NCBI RefSeq assembly: GCF_002778275.1
Contig: NZ_NESG01000008.1
Coordinates: forward strand, 62,001 to 126,000
Length of the DNA: 64,000 nucleotides
Source: Limnohabitans sp. G3-2
GTDB lineage: Bacteria > Pseudomonadota > Gammaproteobacteria > Burkholderiales > Burkholderiaceae_C
Reading direction: 5' to 3'
The notes beneath the pieces are model-generated. The model saw nothing but the letters and a program-made list of their open reading frames with translations. It did not search any database and was not told the origin of the DNA. Both the position numbers and the translations under genes were made by a program. This document shows positions 15,122 to 25,488 of this stretch, one piece after another. Numbering within the stretch: the first letter of the stretch is position 1; every line of letters starts with the position of its first letter.

Positions 15122-17095
15122 TCAGTTCAGTTTTCTCGCTTCAAGGGGCACTTCTTGCTTGGTGCGCGGCTTGCCGATCGGGCTGGCCGTTTGCCCCTTT
15201 TGGGTGGCGACCATGTCTTCTTCGCTCGGGTACTGCCCCATCAGCCAGTAGTCAAACACACGCCGCGCGATGGGGGCCGCTGAAGCCGCGCCAAAGCCCG
15301 CGTTTTCCACCACCAAGGCCACCGCGATCTTGGGTTTGTCTGCCGGGGCATAGGCCATGTACAAAGCGTGGTCACGCTGGTATTCCGACAGATTGGCCGC
15401 GTTGTACTTGTCCTTTTGGCCAATGGTGACGGCTTGGGCTGTGCCGGTTTTGCCAGCGCTGGTGTACGCCGCGCCGGCAAACACGCGGGCCGAGGTGCCG
15501 GACGTGACCACGCCCACCAAGCCGTTGCGGACCACCTCCAGGTGCTCGGGCTTGAAACCCAGGTCAAGCGGCTCGGCGGCATTCACCTGCGTTTGCGCAT
15601 GGGTCAAGGCGTCTTGCGTGGCCGACACCACGCGCGGTTTGAACTGCACCCCGCCATTGGCCAGTGTGGCCGTGGCCGAAGCCAGTTGCAACATGGTGAA
15701 GGTGTTGTAGCCCTGTCCAATGCCCAAAGAAATGGTTTCACCGCCGAACCATTTTTTCTGTTCTGGCTTTTTGTAGTAGTTGCGCTTCCACTCGGTGCTG
15801 GGCAAGATGCCGCGCACTTCGCCCGGCAAATCAATGCCCGTGATCTGACCAAAACCCAAAGGCTTCATGAAATCGTGGATGGCGTCCACGCCCATGTCAT
15901 TGGCCAGCGAGTAGTAATAGACGTTGCTGGACAGCGCGATGGAGCGGACCATGTCCACCGGGCCCAAACCACTGTCGCCGTGGCTGCGGAAGGTGTGGCC
16001 CCCATACGTCCATGAACCCGCATCGTTGATGATGGTGCTGGCACTGCGCTTGCCCGTCGACAAAGCGGCCAGGGCCATGAACGGCTTGTAGGTCGAGCCC
16101 GGTGGGTAGGTGCCGCGCAAAGCCCGGTTGAGCAAGGGCTTGTCGATCGACTCGTTGAGCATCTGCCAGTTTTCAACGTCGATGCCGTCCACGAACAAGT
16201 TGGGGTCGAAGGTGGGTTTGCTGACAAAGGCCAACACCTCACCGGTGTTCGGGTCGAGCGCGACCAGCGCGCCACGTCGGGCACCAAACAGGTCTTCCAC
16301 CATTTTCTGCAACTGGATGTCGATGGACAGCACGACGTTTTGCCCCGGCGTGGCCAAGTCGCTGGACAGGCTGCGCGTCGCCCGTCCGCCCGCCGAAGTT
16401 TCCACCCGGTTCACGCCGGTGATGCCGTGCAGTTCGCGCTCGTAACGCTGCTCCACCCCCAGCTTGCCGATGTATTCGGTGCCGCGGTAGTTGCCCGTGT
16501 CGTCCTCTTCTTCCAAGCGCTCTTTTTCCTTGGCATTGATGCGGCCGATGTAGCCCACCACATGGCTGGCCAACTCGCCGTAGGGGTATTGCCGGAACAG
16601 CCGGGCCTTGATTTCAACGCCCGGGAACCGGTAACGCTGCGCACTGAACTTGGCCACCTCTTCGTCGCTCAAACGGGTGCGGATGGGCAAGGAGTCGAAA
16701 CTGCGCGAGTCTTCGCGCAAGCGCTTGAAGCGGCGACGGTCTTTGCCCTGTATGTCCACCACCTCGGCCAAAGCGTCGATGGTGGCTTCGAGGTCGCCCA
16801 CCCGCGAGGGCGTGATCTCCAGTGTGTAGGCCGAGTAATTGCTGGCCAACACCACCCCGTTGCGGTCGAGGATGGTGCCGCGAGGCGGCACCGTGGGGAT
16901 CACCGCGGTGCGGTTGTTTTCGGCCTGCTCCAGCAAGTCGTCATGCCGCACGATCTGCAAAAACGACAAGCGGGCGACCAACAACAAGAAGCAGACCAGC
17001 ACCACGATTTGCATGACGGCCACCCGCCCACGAAAGCGCTGCAGTTCGGCCTGACTGTCACGCAACTCGGCAAGGGAGGGCAGCCACAAGGACAT
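15122..17095 (-). CDS. mrdA: Penicillin-binding protein 2, elongasome transpeptidase
   Basis: The 657-residue protein has one N-terminal transmembrane helix (VAVMQIVVLVCFLLLVARLSF), a PBP dimerisation domain, and a C-terminal transpeptidase domain. The active-site motifs are STYK (catalytic Ser), SSN and KTG (SAGKTGTAQ). It cross-links lateral-wall peptidoglycan with RodA under MreB control. The ATG at 17095 lies 2 nt after the mreD stop; the TTG at 17101 is less likely. It is the last gene of the mreBCD-mrdA operon. The expected next gene, rodA, is absent: the following gene is marC in the opposite direction. Confidence 0.97.
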   Translation of the reverse strand: MSLWLPSLAELRDSQAELQRFRGRVAVMQIVVLVCFLLLVARLSFLQIVRHDDLLEQAENNRTAVIPTVPPRGTILDRNGVVLASNYSAYTLEITPSRVGDLEATIDALAEVVDIQGKDRRRFKRLREDSRSFDSLPIRTRLSDEEVAKFSAQRYRFPGVEIKARLFRQYPYGELASHVVGYIGRINAKEKERLEEEDDTGNYRGTEYIGKLGVEQRYERELHGITGVNRVETSAGGRATRSLSSDLATPGQNVVLSIDIQLQKMVEDLFGARRGALVALDPNTGEVLAFVSKPTFDPNLFVDGIDVENWQMLNESIDKPLLNRALRGTYPPGSTYKPFMALAALSTGKRSASTIINDAGSWTYGGHTFRSHGDSGLGPVDMVRSIALSSNVYYYSLANDMGVDAIHDFMKPLGFGQITGIDLPGEVRGILPSTEWKRNYYKKPEQKKWFGGETISLGIGQGYNTFTMLQLASATATLANGGVQFKPRVVSATQDALTHAQTQVNAAEPLDLGFKPEHLEVVRNGLVGVVTSGTSARVFAGAAYTSAGKTGTAQAVTIGQKDKYNAANLSEYQRDHALYMAYAPADKPKIAVALVVENAGFGAASAAPIARRVFDYWLMGQYPSEEDMVATQKGQTASPIGKPRTKQEVPLEARKLN

Positions 17096-17097
17096 GG

Positions 17098-17619
17098 TCA
17101 AAGGGGCCGGATGTTGTCAGGGGCAAAAGCCCGGCGCTGCGGCGCGAGCAACAAAGCCCCGACCAAGGGCCACAAAGCGGCTTGCATGAACGGCGCCAGC
17201 AACTGGCTCCAATGCGGCCAAGCGTCTTGTACGACCAGGCGCGTGACCCATTCCACCAAAGCGGCCAACACAAACAAGGGCACGATTTGCAAGGCTTGCT
17301 CGCGCAGTGGAAACCACTGCAAACGCCGCTGAACCGCCAAAGCGATGCTGCTGAGCACCACGTAGGACAAAGCGTTTTGCCCCAGCAAAGCCGACTCGTG
17401 CACATCGAGCGCCAAGCCCAGCACAAACGCCAACACCACCCCCACGCGACGGGGCTGGTAGACATTCCAAAACACCACCACGATGGCCAGCACATCGGGC
17501 AGCCAATTCCATCCGGCCAGACCCAACAACATGTTCAGCAACAAGCCCAAGATCAAGGTGAAGGCAATGAAACGGGGGTTGGCCGGGAGCAACAACTGGC
17601 GGCCTGCGGGCATGATCAT
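17098..17619 (-). CDS. mreD: Rod shape-determining protein MreD
   Basis: The 173-residue inner-membrane protein has about five hydrophobic helices (FIAFTLILGLLLNMLLGLAG, VLAIVVVFWNVYQPRRVGVV and others). The VYQPRRVG and GLALDVHESALLGQNALSY segments are characteristic of MreD. It is part of the elongasome with MreB, MreC, PBP2 and RodA. The ATG at 17619 overlaps the stop of mreC (ATGA), showing translational coupling. The frame extends upstream to 17697 but only through mreC. Confidence 0.95.
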   Translation of the reverse strand: MIMPAGRQLLLPANPRFIAFTLILGLLLNMLLGLAGWNWLPDVLAIVVVFWNVYQPRRVGVVLAFVLGLALDVHESALLGQNALSYVVLSSIALAVQRRLQWFPLREQALQIVPLFVLAALVEWVTRLVVQDAWPHWSQLLAPFMQAALWPLVGALLLAPQRRAFAPDNIRPL

Positions 17620-18548
17620 GGCGAGATTCCTGCAGCAGACGTGGGGCCCTTGCCTTTGCGCTTGGGTTCGGGGGGCGCCACGGGCACGGCGGGCCAATCC
17701 TTGACCGGCATCAGCACCAGCAGATGCCGGCCTCGCGGTTTGGCCGTGGGAGTGGCCTGCACGCGGGCAAAGGACGAATCCACCCGACGGTCGATGTGGC
17801 TCACCACGCCGACATGCAAGCCCGCGGGGTACACCCCATCGATGCCGCTGGTGGTGAGCAAATCGCCGGACTTGATGTCGGTGCCCGAGGGCACAAATTT
17901 CAACTCCAAGGCCCCCCCTGGATTCGTGGGGTCGCCAATGGCCACATGGCGTGTGCCGGTTCGTGCGTTCAAAACAGGAATGGTCTGGCTGCGGTCGGTG
18001 AGCAAAGTCACCTCACTGACCAAGGGGTAGACGCGGGTCACTTGGCCCACGACGCCGCCCACATCGATCACGGCCGCCCCCTGCACCAAGCCGGCCACCA
18101 AACCCCGGTCCACCACCAAGCGGTCGGTGTAAGGGTCGGCCGTGTCGTACAAAACTTCAACCGCCTTGGTGGGGCCTGCAAACTGGGCACGCAAATCCAA
18201 AAGGTCACGCAGCTGGGCGTTTTCTTGGGCCAGCAGCTCGACTTGCTGCAGCCTTTGGGCTTGGGCAATGGTGCGGGTTTGGAAGTTTTGCGCCGCGTCT
18301 TGCGCTTTTTCCAAATCACCGAAGTAGGCGCCTAGGCCACTGAAGGCCCGCACAGGCTGTAGCGATAACCATTGCAAAGGGGCCAGCACCACGGCGATGC
18401 CCGAGCGCAAGGGTTGAGAAATCTGGAAACGGTGGTCAGAAGCCATCAACAAAATGGACAGCAAAGAGAGCAGCACCCACTTGGTGGTCGCAGACAAGCC
18501 CTGCCGAAAAATCGGCGGGGCACTGCGTTCCAGGGTATCCAGAGCCAT
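17616..18548 (-). CDS. mreC: Rod shape-determining protein MreC
   Basis: The 310-residue bitopic protein has a cytoplasmic N-terminus, one transmembrane helix (TKWVLLSLLSILLMAS), a coiled-coil (LEKAQDAAQNFQTRTIAQAQ and onward) and a periplasmic beta-barrel pair (RLVVDRGLVAGLVQGAAVID, DLLTTSGIDGVYPAGLHVG). It scaffolds PBP2 in the elongasome. The ATG at 18548 is chosen because the signal for MreC starts there and 28 nt separate it from mreB. The C-terminus is Pro/Lys-rich and overlaps the mreD start by 4 nt. Confidence 0.96.
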   Translation of the reverse strand: MALDTLERSAPPIFRQGLSATTKWVLLSLLSILLMASDHRFQISQPLRSGIAVVLAPLQWLSLQPVRAFSGLGAYFGDLEKAQDAAQNFQTRTIAQAQRLQQVELLAQENAQLRDLLDLRAQFAGPTKAVEVLYDTADPYTDRLVVDRGLVAGLVQGAAVIDVGGVVGQVTRVYPLVSEVTLLTDRSQTIPVLNARTGTRHVAIGDPTNPGGALELKFVPSGTDIKSGDLLTTSGIDGVYPAGLHVGVVSHIDRRVDSSFARVQATPTAKPRGRHLLVLMPVKDWPAVPVAPPEPKRKGKGPTSAAGISP

Positions 18549-18576
18549 GAGGGGGGTGCGCCGGATGCAACCGGGC

Positions 18577-19683
<1,107 letters not shown>

Positions 19684-19831
19684 TCAAATCAGGGGTGTGG
19701 TCAGGGCGGGCTCAAAGACTAACGAGCGGGCGGCACCAAACACAGGATAATACCTGATCCCCCGGCAAAACAGGTCTTTCCAGGCCCCTTTGACGCCGTA
19801 AAAAACGACCTCTTACAACTCTTTTCAAACC

Positions 19832-20131
19832 ATGTCCCTGACCTCGCAGGATATTGCCCGGATTGCCAACCTCGCTCGGCTGGAACTACAACCCGAAGAA
19901 AGTGAGCGCATGCTCACGCAAATCAACGGATTTTTTGGCATCGTCCAAGCCATGCAGGCCGTGGACACCACCGGCATCACCCCCATGGCCCACCCCGTGG
20001 CCGCCATCCAAGACATCACGCTGCGCCTGCGCCCCGACCTGGCCAGCGAGCCCAACCAACGCGACCTGAACCAAACCAGCGCCCCGGCTGTCGAGCGCGG
20101 CCTGTTCCTGGTCCCCAAAGTCATCGAGTAA
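19832..20131 (+). CDS. gatC: Asp-tRNA(Asn)/Glu-tRNA(Gln) amidotransferase subunit C
   Basis: The 99-residue GatC starts [20 protein letters not shown] and contains the conserved linker region with [19 protein letters not shown]. It wraps around GatA and GatB and stabilises the amidotransferase that makes Gln-tRNA(Gln) and/or Asn-tRNA(Asn) from mischarged tRNA. It is the first gene of gatCAB, 3 nt before gatA. A TTGACG at 19790 and TACAAC at 19814 (18-nt spacing) form a possible sigma-70 promoter very close to the ATG. Confidence 0.96.
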   Translation: MSLTSQDIARIANLARLELQPEESERMLTQINGFFGIVQAMQAVDTTGITPMAHPVAAIQDITLRLRPDLASEPNQRDLNQTSAPAVERGLFLVPKVIE

Positions 20132-20134
20132 GCC

Positions 20135-21598
20135 ATGAGTGACCTGCACCAGCTCAGCGTGAAAGCGCTGGCCACCCTGCTCCAAACCAAAGAAGTCAGC
20201 GCCGTCGAAGTGGCCACGCGCTTTTTGGCCCGCATGGGCGGCAACCCGCACAACGCCTTTCTGGACATCGACAGCGAAGTGACGCTGGCCCAGGCCCGTG
20301 CCTCTGACGCCAAATTGGCCGACGGCACCGCTGGCCCGCTCGAAGGCGTGCCTGTGGCGCACAAAGACGTGTTCGTGACCCGCGACTTCGCCACCACAGC
20401 GGGCTCCAAAATCCTGAGCGGCTACCGCTCGCCGTTTGACGCCACCGTCGTGCAGCGCCTGCGCACGGCAGGCATGGTCACCTTGGGCAAGCTCAACTGC
20501 GACGAGTTCGCCATGGGCTCAGCCAACGAAAACTCGGCCTACGGCCCGGTGCAAAACCCCTGGGACACGGCCCGCGTGCCGGGCGGCTCCTCCGGCGGCA
20601 GCGCCGCCGCTGTGGCCGCGGGCCTGGCACCCGCCGCCACCGGCACCGACACGGGCGGCTCGATCCGCCAGCCGGCCAGCTTTTGCGGCATCACCGGCAT
20701 CAAGCCCACCTATGGCCGCGCCAGCCGCTACGGCATGATCGCCTACGCCTCCAGTCTGGACCAAGCCGGCCCCATGGCCCGCAGTGCCGAAGACTGCGCC
20801 CTGCTGCTCAGCGCCATGTGCGGACCCGATTTGGACCGCGACTCGACTTCGCTGGACATGCCCAGTGAAGACTTTTCAGCATCGTTGAATCAATCGATGG
20901 AGGGCCTGCGCATTGGCATTCCCAAAGAGTTCTTTGGCGAAGGCCTGGCCCCCGATGTGCGCGCTGCTGTAGACGGCGCTTTGCGCGAATACGAAAAACT
21001 CGGCGCCAAGCTCGTGCCCATCAGCCTGCCGCGTACCGAGTTGTCCATTCCGGTCTACTACATCATTGCCCCGGCCGAAGCCAGCTCCAACCTCAGCCGC
21101 TTTGACGGCGTGAAGTTCGGCCACCGCGCCAAGGACTACACCGACCTGGTGGACATGTACAAAAAGACCCGCGCCGAAGGCTTTGGCAACGAGGTCAAGC
21201 GCCGCATCATGACGGGCGCTTATGTGCTCTCGCATGGCTACTACGACGCCTACTACCTGCAGGCGCAAAAAATCCGCCGCATGATCGCGGACGACTTCCA
21301 ACGTGCGTTCACCGAGTGCGACGTGATCGCCGGTCCCGTGGCCCCTTCGGTGGCCTGGAAGTTTGGCGAAAACGCCAATGACCCGGTGGCCGACTATTTG
21401 GCCGACATCTTCACCCTGCCCGCCTCGCTGGCCGGCTTGCCCGGCATGAGCGTGCCCGCAGGCTTTGGTGCAGGCCAGATGCCTGTGGGCTTGCAGCTGA
21501 TTGGCAACTACTTCCAGGAAGCCCGCTTGCTGAACGCCGCACACCGCCTGCAACAAGCGACCGATTTCCACCTCCGCCAACCGGAGGGCCTTCAGTGA
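20135..21598 (+). CDS. gatA: Asp-tRNA(Asn)/Glu-tRNA(Gln) amidotransferase subunit A
   Basis: The 487-residue amidase-signature protein generates ammonia from glutamine for transamidation. The catalytic Ser-cisSer-Lys machinery is visible: VPVAHKDVF (Lys), [16 protein letters not shown] (Gly/Ser-rich signature) and [17 protein letters not shown] (nucleophilic Ser region). Length and end ([20 protein letters not shown]) are normal for GatA. The stop is followed by a 93-nt gap to gatB that contains a REP-like palindrome (21610-21664). Confidence 0.98.
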   Translation: MSDLHQLSVKALATLLQTKEVSAVEVATRFLARMGGNPHNAFLDIDSEVTLAQARASDAKLADGTAGPLEGVPVAHKDVFVTRDFATTAGSKILSGYRSPFDATVVQRLRTAGMVTLGKLNCDEFAMGSANENSAYGPVQNPWDTARVPGGSSGGSAAAVAAGLAPAATGTDTGGSIRQPASFCGITGIKPTYGRASRYGMIAYASSLDQAGPMARSAEDCALLLSAMCGPDLDRDSTSLDMPSEDFSASLNQSMEGLRIGIPKEFFGEGLAPDVRAAVDGALREYEKLGAKLVPISLPRTELSIPVYYIIAPAEASSNLSRFDGVKFGHRAKDYTDLVDMYKKTRAEGFGNEVKRRIMTGAYVLSHGYYDAYYLQAQKIRRMIADDFQRAFTECDVIAGPVAPSVAWKFGENANDPVADYLADIFTLPASLAGLPGMSVPAGFGAGQMPVGLQLIGNYFQEARLLNAAHRLQQATDFHLRQPEGLQ

Positions 21599-21609
21599 AC
21601 CCAGGTTTT

Positions 21610-21664
21610 TGTGGGAGCGAGCCCCTGCTTGCGAATGCTTCGGCCGCAGGAGCGACCTCCCACA
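21610..21664. repeat. REP-like palindrome between gatA and gatB
   Basis: The unit begins TGTGGGAGCGAGCCCCTGC and ends GCGACCTCCCACA, so its outer 8 bp are inverted and its centre contains TTCGGCCGCAGG. It shares its core with the elements at 23163, 24273, 50473 and 53432. It resembles the GTGGGAGCG...-type REP sequences known from Pseudomonas. It fills most of the gap inside the gatCAB operon and could form a hairpin in the mRNA just before the gatB ribosome-binding site. Confidence 0.7.
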
Positions 21665-21691
21665 ATGTCTGATTCATCCGGTGAAAAACAC

Positions 21692-23146
21692 ATGAGCAAA
21701 CTCGTCCAAGGCTACGAAGTCGTCATCGGCTTTGAAACACACGCCCAACTCTCGACCACCAGCAAGATCTTCAGCCGCGCTGCGACAGCGTTTGGCGCTG
21801 AGGCCAACACCCAGGCCTGCGCGGTGGACATGGCCCTGCCGGGCACACTGCCCGTGATGAACATCGGCGCTGTGGAACGTGCCATTGAATTTGGCCTGGC
21901 CATCAACGCCCATATCGCCGAGCGCAGCATTTTTGCGCGCAAAAACTATTTCTACCCCGACCTGCCCAAGGGCTACCAGATCAGCCAGTTCGAGATCCCG
22001 GTGGTGCAAGGCGGTGAGGTGTCGTTCTTTTTGGAAGAAGGCCAGGCAACCGTGCGCAAAACCGTGCGCCTGGAGCGTGCCCACCTCGAAGAAGACGCGG
22101 GCAAATCGCTGCACGAAGACTTCATTGGCCAGTCGGGCATTGACCTGAACCGCGCGGGCACCCCCTTGCTGGAAATCGTGACCCAACCCGACATGCGCAG
22201 CAGCGAAGAGGCGGTGGCCTACGCCAAAGAGCTGCACAAGATCGTGACCTGGATCGGCATCTGCGACGGCAACATGCAAGAAGGCTCATTCCGATGTGAT
22301 GCCAACGTGTCGGTGCGCAAACCCGGCGGCGAGCTGGGCACACGCCGCGAGATCAAGAACCTCAACAGCTTCAAGTTCATGCAGCAGGCGATTGACTACG
22401 AAGTGCGCTGGCAGATCGACCAGATCGAAGACGGCATCGCCATCCAGCAAGCCACCGTGCTGTTCGACCCCGACACGGGCGAGACCCGCGCCATGCGCAC
22501 CAAGGAAGACGCCGCCGACTACCGCTACTTTCCCGACCCGGACCTGCCACCGCTGGTGATTGGCCGCGACTGGGTCGAGCGGGTGAAGGGCGAGATGGCC
22601 GAGTTGCCGCGCGTGATGGCCGAGCGTTTTGTCAAAGACTACGCCCTGCCCGAATACGACGCCACGCAACTGACGCAAAGCAAAGCGGTCGCCGCCTACT
22701 TTGAAGCCACGGCCAAGGCCTGCGGCCAAGCCAAACTGGCCAGCAACTGGATCATGGGCGAAGTCTCACGCCGCCTGAATGCGGGCGAGATGGCCATCGA
22801 GCAAGCCCCGGTGAGCGCCGCCCAACTGGCCGCCCTGATTGGCCGCATCAGCGACAACACCATCAGCAACAACGCGGCGCGTCAGGTGTTTGAAGGTCTG
22901 TGGAACAAAGAGGGCGAAGTCGACGCCCTCATCGAAGCCAAAGGCCTCAAACAGATGAACGACACCGGCGAGCTGGAAAAGATCATCGACGAGGTGCTGG
23001 CCGCCAACCCCAAAAACGTGGAAGAGTTCAAGGCCGGCAACGCCAAAGCCCTGAACGGCCTGGTCGGCCCGATCATGAAAGCCAGCAAAGGCAAGGCCAA
23101 TCCGGGGCAGGTCAATGCCTTGTTGATGAAGAAACTGGGCAGTTAA
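21692..23146 (+). CDS. gatB: Asp-tRNA(Asn)/Glu-tRNA(Gln) amidotransferase subunit B
   Basis: The 484-residue GatB carries the cradle-domain signatures [36 protein letters not shown] and the cysteine segment [19 protein letters not shown]. It has the C-terminal YqeY-like helical domain (residues about 335-484) that binds tRNA. It activates the mischarged tRNA by phosphorylation and accepts ammonia from GatA. The ATG at 21692 starts the conserved N-terminus; in-frame upstream starts (21611, 21665) would translate the REP element. Confidence 0.97.
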   Translation: MSKLVQGYEVVIGFETHAQLSTTSKIFSRAATAFGAEANTQACAVDMALPGTLPVMNIGAVERAIEFGLAINAHIAERSIFARKNYFYPDLPKGYQISQFEIPVVQGGEVSFFLEEGQATVRKTVRLERAHLEEDAGKSLHEDFIGQSGIDLNRAGTPLLEIVTQPDMRSSEEAVAYAKELHKIVTWIGICDGNMQEGSFRCDANVSVRKPGGELGTRREIKNLNSFKFMQQAIDYEVRWQIDQIEDGIAIQQATVLFDPDTGETRAMRTKEDAADYRYFPDPDLPPLVIGRDWVERVKGEMAELPRVMAERFVKDYALPEYDATQLTQSKAVAAYFEATAKACGQAKLASNWIMGEVSRRLNAGEMAIEQAPVSAAQLAALIGRISDNTISNNAARQVFEGLWNKEGEVDALIEAKGLKQMNDTGELEKIIDEVLAANPKNVEEFKAGNAKALNGLVGPIMKASKGKANPGQVNALLMKKLGS

Positions 23147-23162
23147 GGGTCACGCACATGGA

Positions 23163-23235
23163 TGTGGGAGCGAGCCCCTGCTCGCGAATACCGACTTCCT
23201 CAACCCACACTTTGGGCCGCAGGGGCCTCCTTTTA
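23163..23235. repeat. REP-like element downstream of gatB
   Basis: A near-identical half copy (TGTGGGAGCGAGCCCCTGC followed by TCGCGAA) starts 17 nt after the gatB stop. A degenerate right part (GGGCCGCAGGGGCCTCC) ends at about 23235. It belongs to the same family as the copy between gatA and gatB. The remaining sequence to 23326 shows no gene that I can support; 23327-23539 holds a mazE-like remnant. Confidence 0.6.
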
Positions 23236-23326
23236 GGGTCCTGCGGGGAATCCATTGATACCTGGTTCCCCGCCCCGCCCCCGTCTGCACCAACAATCCC
23301 ATCTCGCACAGCACCGTGAGTCCCGG

Positions 23327-23539
23327 TCAACCGAGGCGCGTCACACGCGGCAGAGGTTCACGCATTGCTCGGTGCGGATGCCTTTGGCCAATCAGAAGAG
23401 TCCGTCCATTTGCAGCAAGGCCTTGAATTCGACCTTTTGTTGCCGTGATGAGGACGTGCTGCTCCAAGTCGAATGCGGCCGACTTCATGACTGCGCTTGG
23501 CAGACGCAATGCAGGGTTATTGCCCCATTTGCGCTTCAT
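23327..23539 (-). pseudogene. mazE-like antitoxin remnant (AbrB/SpoVT fold)
   Basis: The N-terminal 38 codons read MKRKWGNNPALRLPSAVMKS followed by a hydrophobic/charged stretch and ATKGRI. This matches the DNA-binding beta-hairpin of MazE/AbrB antitoxins (KWGNSxAxRLPxxV...GxI). After GRI the frame continues with an unrelated, Arg/His-rich stretch to its stop at 23327. The usual acidic C-terminal toxin-binding tail is missing and no mazF follows. I read this as a decayed antitoxin gene with a frameshift or deletion near 23427. It might still be expressed as a short DNA-binding peptide. Confidence 0.5.
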
Positions 23540-23635
23540 GCGCCCTGCAAGCCCATGCGTCGTTGTCGCCCACCCGTGCCCCAACAAGCATGCGGGTTAA
23601 ACTATGCGCACGCCAAAATGCGCATGGAGTTCACA

Positions 23636-23899
23636 ATGCCATCCACCCAAACGACCCCTCGATTGCGCACCGGCGCATCCGGTAAGCGCGCTGTCAATCT
23701 GAGCCTGAGCAACGATGTGCTGGAGGCCGCAAAGCACCTCACCATCAACATTTCTCAGGTCTGCGACAGCCACCTGCGTGAAGTTGTGCGCCGCGAACAA
23801 GAGCGAAAATGGCGCGAGGATCACGCAGAGTTCATCGCTGCTTACAACGCCACCATCGAGGCGGAAGGCTTGCCACTGGATGAGTGGGGAAGTTTCTGA
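23636..23899 (+). CDS. ccdA: CcdA-family antitoxin
   Basis: The 87-residue protein has an N-terminal ribbon-helix-helix-type region (GKRAVNLSLSNDVLEAAKHL) and a C-terminal acidic tail (REDHAEFIAAYNATIEAEGL ... LDEWGSF). The tail resembles the CcdB-binding end of CcdA. It represses its own operon and neutralises CcdB. The ATG at 23636 is chosen for its GGAG 6 nt upstream. In-frame ATGs lie at 23618 and 23624. Its stop overlaps the ccdB start (TGATG), the standard antitoxin-toxin coupling. Confidence 0.9.
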   Translation: MPSTQTTPRLRTGASGKRAVNLSLSNDVLEAAKHLTINISQVCDSHLREVVRREQERKWREDHAEFIAAYNATIEAEGLPLDEWGSF

Positions 23900-24216
23900 T
23901 GGCTCGCTTTGACGTTTATGCCAACCCTGGCAGCCATGCAGCCACCACCCCCTACCTGCTGGATGTACAAAGCGACCTGCTCAACAGCTTGGACACCAAG
24001 TTGGTGATTCCTTTGCGCAGCCTCAAGCACTTCCCAAAGGTCAAGCTGCCGACTCAACTGACACCGATTTTCACCATCGAAGGTGAAGCGTATTTGCTGG
24101 AAACACCCAAAATGGGCGCGGTGCCGCAGCGGGTGCTCAAGTCTCCAGTGACCTCGCTCGCTCAGGGCCAAGACCAGATCACCGCCGCGATGGATTTTTT
24201 GTTGCACGGCTATTGA
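23899..24216 (+). CDS. ccdB: CcdB-family toxin
   Basis: The 105-residue CcdB has the family start ARFDVYANPG, the strand LLDVQSDLLNSLDTKLVIPL, and the C-terminal helix SLAQGQDQITAAMDFLLHGY. The C-terminal helix in F-plasmid CcdB (ending ...WGI) contacts DNA gyrase. CcdB poisons GyrA unless bound by CcdA. The overlap with ccdA and the normal length suggest an intact chromosomal module. A 16-bp tandem repeat array follows at 24273-24359. Confidence 0.92.
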   Translation: MARFDVYANPGSHAATTPYLLDVQSDLLNSLDTKLVIPLRSLKHFPKVKLPTQLTPIFTIEGEAYLLETPKMGAVPQRVLKSPVTSLAQGQDQITAAMDFLLHGY

Positions 24217-24272
24217 TCAGTCCCATTTGACCCCTCGCGTTTTCAGAGCGTGTTCCACGCCCTTCGGCCGCA

Positions 24273-24359
24273 GGGGCGGCCTCCCACAGGGGCGGCCTCC
24301 CACAAGGGGCAACCTCCCACAGGGGCAACCTCCCGCAGGGGCGGCCTCCCACAGGGGCC
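24273..24359. repeat. Tandem array of five 16-17-bp GC-rich units
   Basis: Five consecutive units of the type GGGGCGGCCTCCCACA (third and fourth variants have CAA for CGG; one has an extra A) start at 24273, 24289, 24306, 24322 and 24338, and a partial sixth ends at 24359. The unit equals the right half of the REP-like element seen at 53480-53502. The array appears to be an in-place expansion of one REP half. It lies between the convergent ccdB and FAH-family genes, just beyond the FAH stop. Confidence 0.85.
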
Positions 24360-24374
24360 AGGGTTGTGCTGGCT

Positions 24375-25385
24375 TCAGCGCGCCAGCGGCACCACTTCTT
24401 GCTCGATCGCCCCGAACACGCTCTCGCCATTCAAGCCCTTCATCTCGATGCGGATAGTGTCGCCGTACTTCATGAACTCGGTTGAAGGCTTGCCGTCCAG
24501 GATGGTTTCGATGGCGCGTTTTTCGGCGATGCAGCTGTAACCTTTGGGCCACTCGGGTTGACCGTTCACGTCCACGCTTTTGTTGCTCACGGTGCCACTG
24601 CCCACGATGGAGCCGGCCCGCACATTGCGCGTTTTGCAGATGTGGGCGATCAGCTGGCCGAAGTGGAAAGTCATCTCGGGGCCGGCTTCGCACAGGCCCA
24701 CCTTGCGGCCGTTCCAAGTGGACTGTAGCGTCAGGTGCACGCGGCCGCCTTGCCAGGCCTCGCCCAGCTCGTCGGGCGTCACGGCCACGGGGCTGAAGGC
24801 GGTGGCCGGTTTGCTTTGCAAAAAGCCAAAGCCTTTGCCCAGCTCGTTCGGGATCAGGTTGCGCAGGCTCACGTCGTTGGCCAGCATGACCAAGCGCACG
24901 CCTTCGATGGCGTCATCGGCGCTGGTCTGCATGGGCACGTCGCCGGTGATGACGGCGATCTCGGCTTCAAAGTCGATGCCAAACGTTTCGCTGGCGCACA
25001 CCACCGGGTCGCAAGGGCCGATGAAGTCATCGCTGCCGCCTTGGTACATCAGCGGGTCGGTGTAGAAGCTGCTGGGCACTTCGGACTGGCGCGCTGCGCG
25101 CACCAATTCAACGTGGTTGATGTAAGCCGAGCCATCCGCCCACTGGTAGGCGCGCGGCAGCGGGGCCATGCATTGGGCTGGGTCAAAGGGAAAAGCGTGG
25201 CGGGCTTTGCCTTGGTTCAGCGTGGTGTACAGGTCTTCCAGCTGGGGCGCCAGAAAGTTCCAGTCGTCCAGCACCTGTTGGAGTTTGCTGGCGATGCCGG
25301 TCGCATAATGAGCGGTGCTCAGGTCGCGCGAAACCACCACCAGTTGTCCGTCGCGTGAGCCGTCTTTGTAGGTCGCCAATTTCAT
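24375..25385 (-). CDS. Fumarylacetoacetate hydrolase (FAH) family protein
   Basis: The 336-residue protein belongs to the FAH superfamily, whose members hydrolyse or decarboxylate beta-diketo acids with a divalent metal. The acidic metal triad is recognisable in FGIDFEAEIAVITGDVP and VMLANDVSLRNL. The segments GKGFGFLQSKPATAFSPVAV and AGSIVGSGTVSNKS are typical. It is not the classical fumarylacetoacetase, which is encoded separately at 36990-38315. It is divergent from an IclR regulator across 103 bp, which suggests inducible control in an aromatic or keto-acid pathway. The substrate is unknown. Confidence 0.88.
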   Translation of the reverse strand: MKLATYKDGSRDGQLVVVSRDLSTAHYATGIASKLQQVLDDWNFLAPQLEDLYTTLNQGKARHAFPFDPAQCMAPLPRAYQWADGSAYINHVELVRAARQSEVPSSFYTDPLMYQGGSDDFIGPCDPVVCASETFGIDFEAEIAVITGDVPMQTSADDAIEGVRLVMLANDVSLRNLIPNELGKGFGFLQSKPATAFSPVAVTPDELGEAWQGGRVHLTLQSTWNGRKVGLCEAGPEMTFHFGQLIAHICKTRNVRAGSIVGSGTVSNKSVDVNGQPEWPKGYSCIAEKRAIETILDGKPSTEFMKYGDTIRIEMKGLNGESVFGAIEQEVVPLAR

Positions 25386-25488
25386 GTGGAATGTGTCCCT
25401 GGATGTCGCAATGCGCTACAGTGTGCCGCATCGGAAAATTACGCATTGTTAAATTCGTTTAACTAATCGAAACCAGATTTTAGGCGAC

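Noticed and set aside
24273-24359. Possible CRISPR array
   Set aside because: The 16-17-bp units are contiguous without spacers and derive from a REP half.
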